Position numbers and translations under genes: made by a program. The notes below the pieces were generated by a model, which saw only the letters and a list, made by a program, of their open reading frames with translations, was not told the DNA's origin and did not search any database. A stretch of DNA of 64,000 bases, from contig CP136062.1 in assembly GCA_032622095.1 (NCBI GenBank), positions 140,696,351 to 140,760,350 on the forward strand. The letters are read 5' to 3'. How positions within the stretch are numbered: position 1 is the first letter of the stretch; each line of letters starts with the position of its first letter. The stretch comes from Siphonodentalium dalli. Taxonomy: Eukaryota; Mollusca; Scaphopoda; Gadilida; Siphonodentaliidae. This document shows, piece after piece, positions 57,425 through 64,000 of the stretch.

Positions 57425-60304
57425 AAGGGAAGTAAAAACTAACGCTATGAGAAATGAAACCACATATTATTGTCGGCTTCATTTAACAATTCCGTTCCAC
57501 ATTTTTTGAACTTGTTGTGACATCGGTTCAATTTTGGAAACGACACAATAATTATTAAATTAATATCAGAGTGACAATTTCATTCAATTTCCCTGTTTTA
57601 TTTGTTTTAACGCAAATAAAATACAAAAACTATATTGTTCTGTTGAAAATTGTGGGTAATTTCCCAACTTCCGGAGCACGTGGTTTAGAATTCGGAATTA
57701 ATTTCGGAATTGCACTTCGTCTGTTTATATGCAGCGGTTCACGTGTTGAACTTTCTGGGACAATGCCTATACAGCACAGTTGTTATGTTATCTCTGTTTC
57801 TTGTGGTTTTAGAATGTAAGTATTAGAACATTCAACCAGTGAGACAACATTGGTTTCTAACTTTGTTTATGTTGAAATTGGCACGTGACAACATTCGTTT
57901 TGTTTACGTCGAAATTCTGAAATTGTCACTCACAAATCTGTTTCATGTTGACATATGTAGCAAAATTAGGGATCAGGTTTGGGTCCCTTTTCGTTTATCT
58001 ATGAATTAACTCACTTGTGTGGTTTTGCTTGGCTCATAGTTCACTATGAAATAATTTACAATACATTGAGATTGTTTGCCAACAAAATAACTTTTTTGTC
58101 AGATCAATATGACACAATTTCACAGATAATAATGTGACGCATCAGTCACCTAATTTCATGGTAAATTTTTGGGTCCCTTTCCTGATCCTTATACATGTAA
58201 CTGGTCATACCACAGGCTATTTTCTTCCTCGTGTGGCCTCGGTTTCAGTAACCCCATTGTCAAGCAGGTTCAGGCTAATCCAATTCCTCGTTCCATGCGG
58301 ACCTTGAGGTGGCCCAGCCGCATACTTCACCATTGAATTCACTGTAGCCAGACGCCATACTGTTCCGAGGGTGGGTTCCAGTGTTCACGGATCCGACCAT
58401 GCTCGCCCGCTCCTGCTGGATCCTACCTCAGATTTCGTCCTCCCACATCCCTTTCACAAGCATGTGCGATGTACAAAATCTGTCAGCCCCCTAGGGAGCA
58501 ACTTAACTGGTATCGCATCACAATTTGCCATCCAAAATTGGATAATAGCCATGCAATTTGGTATGAATTTTATGTCAACTTTGAGATTGAGAACAAAATA
58601 CTATCTCATCATGTCCATGTGAGGCTATTTATTTGATATCAAAATTTCCAAGTAAGTTGCTCCCTGGCGTCTACCCTCGGGTGGAATTGCTGTTAAGACC
58701 ATTTCCCGGGACTCTGCATGACCTTCAAATGCTTGCTATTTGGCGGGAGGCAAGTTGTACCAGTGTAGCCACTGGGGCGGGTAGCGTTTCATAGTCACTG
58801 TCTTGGGGGGTGATACTCGAATCGAGTAATATCTCAGATCTTGGGCTCGTGTCATCTAAATGTTTCGGTTCATTCTATGTATATTTGACTGCTCTGCCCA
58901 TTCAACATGTAGTTCAATGCAGATTGTGTGCATTTAGAAACACTAGTGTGGTGTCGTCCTGTTGGTCAGGTTTCTGGATTTGTGTCGTGACCTAGTAGGT
59001 CGCCGCTGCCCAACTGGCTACACTGTATGATTCTGCTTCCTGTCAGGGTTTAAGCTGGCTCCGGTTAAGGGGGGAATCAGTCTGCTCATTAATCACTCCT
59101 CGATGTCTCTTCCAAGGCTTACACAGTCCTGTTTATTCAGTTTTTTACTCTAAAGATAACAAAATCCATTGCTTGGATCTGACGATTCCATATTTAGATT
59201 ACATTTCTAATTAACAGGGCTACTTGCCATCCAACGCGAATCCTGATTCTCACTTGGATTTCGAAGAGCTCTTGCTGCTTTTTCTTGTCTGTAACAAAGA
59301 ACTAAGTTAATTGCAAGGCATCGAGGGGTTGCAGATGCAGTTTCTCTCCTCGGATATGGGTCCTGGGGGGTTCGAGGGGGGACCGAGCACTGGGCCACCA
59401 GACAGCACGCCGTCTAATGCCGGGTAATCTCGGGTGCTGTCTATAACAGTGAACATAGCGCAGTCATCGGCCGGGGCAGAGACTTTTAACAGACACTCAA
59501 TTTGTGTTTTCATGCGGTTTTACCTGGGCTCAAACTTATTACCTTTCCACCTGTCATTGATTAGCATTGTCCTTTGTTTATGGGTGACCGTTCGATTCTT
59601 CTAGTGGTAAATTTACACAGATCATCTTTCACCCTTACTACGGTTCCATGGGGCATAACACCAAGCCTTGGATTCCTTCTAAGATTTTGCGAGCATCACT
59701 CAGGCCTTCTGCGGTGTTGGGCTGGGTTTTTTCTGCGAACCAAGTTGGGAATCATATTTCTCTTTGCGTAGAACATTCATCATCTTTTGACTCTGCAGCC
59801 TTAGGACAATCCCAATGAGCTTTCCCTGTAGTACCAGGATTAGATCTATTCGCGCTCAATATTATGGCTTTACAGTTTGGGTTCGCTTATCGGGTTACGA
59901 TATAGACAATTGAACTCGCGCAATCTTCTGGGGTGGCGGGTACGGTAGGTAATAACCTGTTCCATGGGAACAGGTGCATTACAGAACTTTGAGCCCTGCG
60001 TCATGCCAACAAAACTCATTGATGCCCTGCTTGATGGAGTTTGGCGTTACTGTACTCAGTGCTCCTTTTTTTACAGGCTGTCTTGAATTACTACACAACA
60101 GACGAGCTATTCGTCTAACGGCGCACATGAGGCAATCATTGTTGGCGACAGAGTCTCTGCCCGCGGGGAGGAACTAGGGTCCGGGTCCTCGCTGTATGAG
60201 CGGCAGACAACCGTCCGACCATACACACATGTGATTGGTCTTCAGTAAAATGTGCCCTTCTGTTCACATTACTGGCGTACCTCCTTGACCATGTCGAATG
60301 GGTG

Positions 60305-60523
60305 TACAGTGGTGCTCGGGGTGTTTGGCCGCTTGGCCGCGGCGGAGTTGTGGGTGATTTTTCGGGATTTGGTCGGTGGTGTGGCTTGTTGCTGTTCATC
60401 GGGGGGCTCTCGACGAGAGCTTTCCGATGGGTGGCGGCGGGCCGTGTTTCCGGTTGGGTCCTGGAGGGTTGCCCGTGGTTCTGCTGTGGTTGGGTGGTCG
60501 GTTGCTTTGGGCATTGCTGTGTA
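60305..60523 (+). mobile_element. F1 hairpin MITE copy G, A-to-G hypermutated
   Basis: Aligns end to end with copy C (17,542-17,757) without large gaps, but by hand count about 52 of about 65 ancestral A positions are G on the plus strand, in both arms. T positions are almost unchanged: ATGAATGGCAACAAGCCATA reads ATGGGTGGCGGCGGGCCGTG, and GGTTAAGGAGTCGATTATTT reads GGTTGGGTGGTCGGTTGCTT. A stretches outside the MITE ends are not affected. The remaining A are often preceded by G (GAGAGC, CGATG, GGATTT). It sits inside the DIRS-like element. Confidence 0.9.
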
Positions 60524-61643
60524 CTTTCGCCTTGGTGGATGAGGTGAGCTACACACAGCTCATGGACCCGGGCCCTTCGTCTGTTAAGAACAATCAGTGA
60601 ATAACTAGAAGATACAATCTTCTTGTTATCAACATTCTGGTTGTTTTTAGACCTTAATCATCCATGGCCTGTTCTTTCTTTCAGATTGTTTGGAGTAGTT
60701 CCATCACGATGGGTCTCCTCCTTCTACACATTTTCTAATAAGTTACATGCAGACTGCAAAGTATTCCTTTCAATCATGTGTACATGTAACTGCATACACT
60801 ATTGGATTGACAGGCTGTGGAAGTAGTTTACAACTCAGGACTCTCCGAACTTTTTCTTCTCGATTGTTTCGATACCAGAAAACATTTTGGGACTTTCCAA
60901 GTCATTTAATGCTCTTGATCGACTTAGTTACCTGGGGTTTTTGTTACCAGTTTCCAGCCTTAAAGTAAATTCCGATCAGGGGCATTGACCGACGGAATAT
61001 GGCCTCTGTCTGTTGTATTTATTAACTGAAGTAAAATACTGTCATTTGACGGTCAGTCAGAAAATACTTATTTTGCGCCTTGATAAGTTTGTCGATTTGG
61101 GGTTGCACATTTACTGACAGTCAGTCGCAGACCTTACAAGCATGATGCAGTGGCTATTTAGCTCTGGGTTTTCTTCACCATACATGAGTTGGTGGTATGT
61201 TTCTATTCGCCTTTACAGTTGCTACTTCCTCGTGTTACATCCAGATTGACCATTCAGGTAACAATAGATTTCCTTCCTCTGGTGTAGAAACGTCGGGATA
61301 GCTTGGTTCGTTCAGTCACATACTATGGGTGACCTATGCTTTCTGCATATAACCAGCTTACTCCAGGGAGGAGGTGGCACATGCATGTACCTGCATATGA
61401 GATTTCACAATTACAGGTTTGTCTGACTTAATTCAGAACCAAAGGGGAGAGGTGCAGAGTTTCAGCCATTGGGCTTATTCTCCCACTTTCTCCACTCTAC
61501 CTGGTAGCATCAATCAAATCTGCAAATCATTACCTTTTGATCCATTTGTTGCTAAACAACTCAGCAGGTTCAAAAGAATTATTCTCAACTAAAATACCAT
61601 AGTATCTCATTCCTCGCAGCCTCTTCCTATGAGTTGATTCTAC

Positions 61644-61733
61644 CATGTAGTTCAGTGTGTAACGTATCTTTGATGGGAATATAACATTTTCAATAGAAAA
61701 TACATATTCCCTAATAAGATACTTACACACTGA
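61644..61733 (+). repeat. Internal complementary region of the DIRS-like element
   Basis: TACCATGTAGTTCAGTGTGT plus CGTATCTTTGATGGGAATAT is the reverse complement of the left outer end (57,189-57,229). It continues without a gap into AACATTTTCAATAGAAAATA and CATATTCCCTAATAAGATAC, the reverse complement of the right outer end (62,003-62,055). Confidence 0.85.
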
Positions 61734-62221
61734 ACTCACATGTCCCTCCCAAATTGGGATTTTCCCTCCCCGCTGCTCGGTCACACCCCTCGAATCTTGT
61801 AAGAGGATAAAAAGAGGCCGTTTACTGTGGGTCCACTTGCTTATATACATAACGAGTGGACAAATGAAAATGACCTTGACCTGCTACGTCATAATAATAA
61901 ATGATTCAAAAGGTACTTAAGTTATTTCGTACCAAAATAATAAATTTTAAACAGATCTCATAGAATCCTTTCTTGTGAATAAAGATGAATATACCATGTA
62001 GTTCAGTGTGTAAGTATCTTATTAGGGAATATGTATTTTCTATTGAAAATGTTATTTCTGTGTAATTTTTCGAATTCATCACTTATCTATTGTGTAAAAT
62101 CTCATGTTCTTCTATGAATTGAATTACTTCTGAGAATGCTTTAATATAAACTTGGTCATGAATTAACATGAAATAAGAGTTGAGGGAGGAACATATGTAC
62201 ACTATTTCCTATGTACATCAT

Positions 62222-62475
62222 TGTCATGACGATTACATCACCATCATCATCTTCATCAACATCATCATCATCATTATCGTCTTCATCATTGTCACTGCAA
62301 TCATCATAATCATCACCATCAATCATCATCCTCACCATCATTATCATCATCATCATTGGCATCATCATTGTCATCATCATCATCATCATCTTCATCATCA
62401 TCATCATTATCATCATTATCAATCATCATCATCAATCATCATCATTATTCTCACCGTCATTACTCATTAGTATCA
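62222..62475 (+). repeat. ATC/ATT trinucleotide microsatellite
   Basis: About 250 bp of imperfect CATCAT/TATCAT repeats. The long open frames on both strands here are low-complexity products of the repeat. Confidence 0.95.
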
Positions 62476-64000
62476 TCATCATCGCCATCATTGTAGATAA
62501 CTTTTCACAGTATTGGATCTGCTTCAACCATTGAAATATTTGGTAACTTGTTTTAGAATTGTTTGGGGTTTGGGCACATAGTGCCCAAGCAATGAATATA
62601 CATGTACATGTATATTTCAGTTTAAACATATTTTTATTGCCAAATAATATATGTGACGTTAATAGAAAGAAATAAAACATGAAGTGTGGATATATATGCA
62701 GTAGATCAGAAAAATGAAGAACAATTTGCTATGTATTATGCATGTTATTATGGCATGGGTGTGGTAGGGGCGTAGAGTGGTAGAGGAATGGGGCTGACAC
62801 ATTTATCCATCGCGGCATTACCTGAGAGACAAGATGATGTGAAAAAACCACCAGTATAAAAACGAATGGATACGGATTTCAAGAATGAGGGTCTTTAAAG
62901 AGTTACTTAAAAATTATTTCTCTTATGGATAAAACTTTGGACGGCCTGAAAAATAAGTTTGTTGTCTTCATCACATAGACTAACCTTACCAAGTATGTAC
63001 ATGTATATGGGAATACATGTATATTAATCAGTTCAAAATCTTACTTTTTGCTAGGCTTCATTGAATTTTGTAACAGGGGTTCTCATATATACTGATTGCT
63101 CATATTGGGAGTGCTGAGCTGTTTGTGTTTTCACTGAATTATCCTAATGCTTTGGAATGAAATAATTCTTTATAATTTCAGCTTATCTCGGTTCAACATA
63201 TTTAACCAATGTGCAAAGAATGTTTCCCATGGTATTTGTTACAATAGGGTCAATCTAATAAACACATGAAAATTAATTAATAATAGTCTGCATACTAAAG
63301 TAATGCACAACTAAAATTAGCGAACTGAACAGTCTCCTGTTTAATATAGAGCAAAATTTTAAGGAGATTTCAGACAGTCATGCTTCTCGAAGACTGTTTT
63401 CTCTATAGATTTTAGAATTAAAATACAATGCTGTCTAGCTTTTTTCTAATCAAAATCAAAGAAAACCCTTTTATTGATATATGCCTAAGAATGTCTTGCT
63501 TTTTTCTGAACATATTTTCTTCAATTTCTATCACTTTGACCTGCAGTTCTTCCTAATGCCAGTAATAGTGAGAATTCTGTGGAAAATTTGGATCAATTAT
63601 GTGTCCCTAAAATTGGCAAATGGTAAAAGTTTTATTGAGCTAACTATTGATTGAAAAAAAAAGACTAATTTTGTAAGCATTATTGTTTCATGTGTATTTT
63701 AACAAGAAAAGTAGCAGAAACTGATAAATACACTATGTTGATATATGAACACACCTACTGAATTTTCATCTGCAGAATTTTTTTTTTAAGAAATGCATGT
63801 ACCTGTATACATAAGAAGTAGGGTGATTTCTTATTTCATTTTTCACAAATATTATTAGCAAATTGAAGGACTGTTCTGCTTGATTTTGCATGAAGATAAC
63901 CATTATTAATACTCTTTTTTATTACCATAGACACCAGCTGCAGACACCTTGAATTCAAGGAAAAACTTTCACTTTTATTTCAAAAATTATTTTATTTTAA
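62476..64000. other. Right flank, nothing recognised
   Basis: AT-rich sequence without conserved exon or repeat family. A segment ending TTACCATAG at 63,930 followed by ACACCAGCTGCAGACACC could be a splice acceptor, but the window ends too soon to judge. Confidence 0.4.

Larger units (their letters stand above)
57189..62055 (+). mobile_element. DIRS-like retroelement, coding region decayed
   Basis: Inverted terminal repeats of ~220 bp, 57,208-57,424 and 61,791-62,013, are about 95% alike. Each has a different outer extension: 57,189-57,207 at the left, 62,014-62,055 at the right. Directly inside the right repeat, 61,644-61,733 is the reverse complement of both outer ends joined together, the internal complementary region typical of DIRS retroelements. 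Both element tips read TAT. Length (4.87 kb) suits the group. No intact reverse transcriptase, RNase H or tyrosine recombinase frame is left; a short RSMRTLRWPS stretch near 58,296 only vaguely recalls the RNase H side. Base composition is richer in G+C at 58,200-61,000 than in the surroundings. Confidence 0.8.

Noticed and set aside
60305-60523. Cytosine-deaminase editing, RIP or GC-biased gene conversion as the cause of the unusual composition
   Set aside because: Those would give C-to-T/G-to-A changes or a two-strand drift to G and C. Here the excess is A-to-G only, on one strand, in both arms. Deamination of A in DNA of an RNA:DNA hybrid remains a possible variant of the ADAR explanation.
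60252-60600. Long overlapping open frames on both strands in the GC-rich segment
   Set aside because: The A-to-G changes removed TAA, TAG and TGA triplets on the plus strand, and the palindrome mirrors this. The frames are a side effect of hypermutation of a non-coding MITE.
62156-62470. Open frames rich in Met/Asp (minus) or His/Ile (plus)
   Set aside because: Low-complexity translation of an ATC trinucleotide microsatellite on both strands.

Overview
This is a eukaryotic, AT-rich, intron- and transposon-dense stretch, most likely from a marine invertebrate. A mollusc fits best because of the abundant non-autonomous elements built from a hairpin, a CGTCC-rich tract and tandem ~150-165 bp modules. 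That placement is inference from repeat style. No bacterial or organellar features are seen.

One gene dominates the window. A plus-strand LRRC27 orthologue runs from its ATG at 7093 to its stop at 54883. I could join ten coding exons with consistent splice phases into a 1,500-nt CDS (499 residues). Its product has N-terminal leucine-rich repeats and a charged, coiled-coil-prone C-terminus. Head-to-head with it, about 0.9 kb upstream, is the first coding exon of a minus-strand gene (6164-6215) starting with an N-myristoylation-type MGASHS sequence. The 6216-7092 interval is therefore a probable bidirectional promoter. The other exons of the minus-strand gene were not found and probably lie beyond the left edge.

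Almost everything else is mobile DNA, and most of it lies in LRRC27 introns. Families, named here for convenience: F1, a ~215-bp near-perfect hairpin MITE with TA ends (7 copies); F2 and F3, piggyBac-like MITEs with TTAA-CCCTTTC ends; F4, palindromic GAATGAGGTC elements; F5, TTAA-bounded elements; F6, TAATGGGGTCG elements; hAT-like elements with 8-bp target duplications, two of them nested (28,504-30,680); and Helentron-like families HL-E, HL-X, HL-Y and HL-Z. HL-E alone occupies 32,264-33,518, 34,148-37,175, 37,997-39,346 and 42,008-46,830.

Downstream of LRRC27, 57,189-62,055 has the full terminal architecture of a DIRS-type retroelement: inverted terminal repeats plus an internal complementary region that rejoins the two outer ends. 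Inside it is an F1 hairpin copy (60,305-60,523) in which about four fifths of the A positions have become G on the plus strand, in both arms, stopping at the hairpin edges. This is the pattern expected of ADAR editing of a double-stranded RNA hairpin, later fixed in the genome by reverse transcription. I regard it as the most striking observation in the window.
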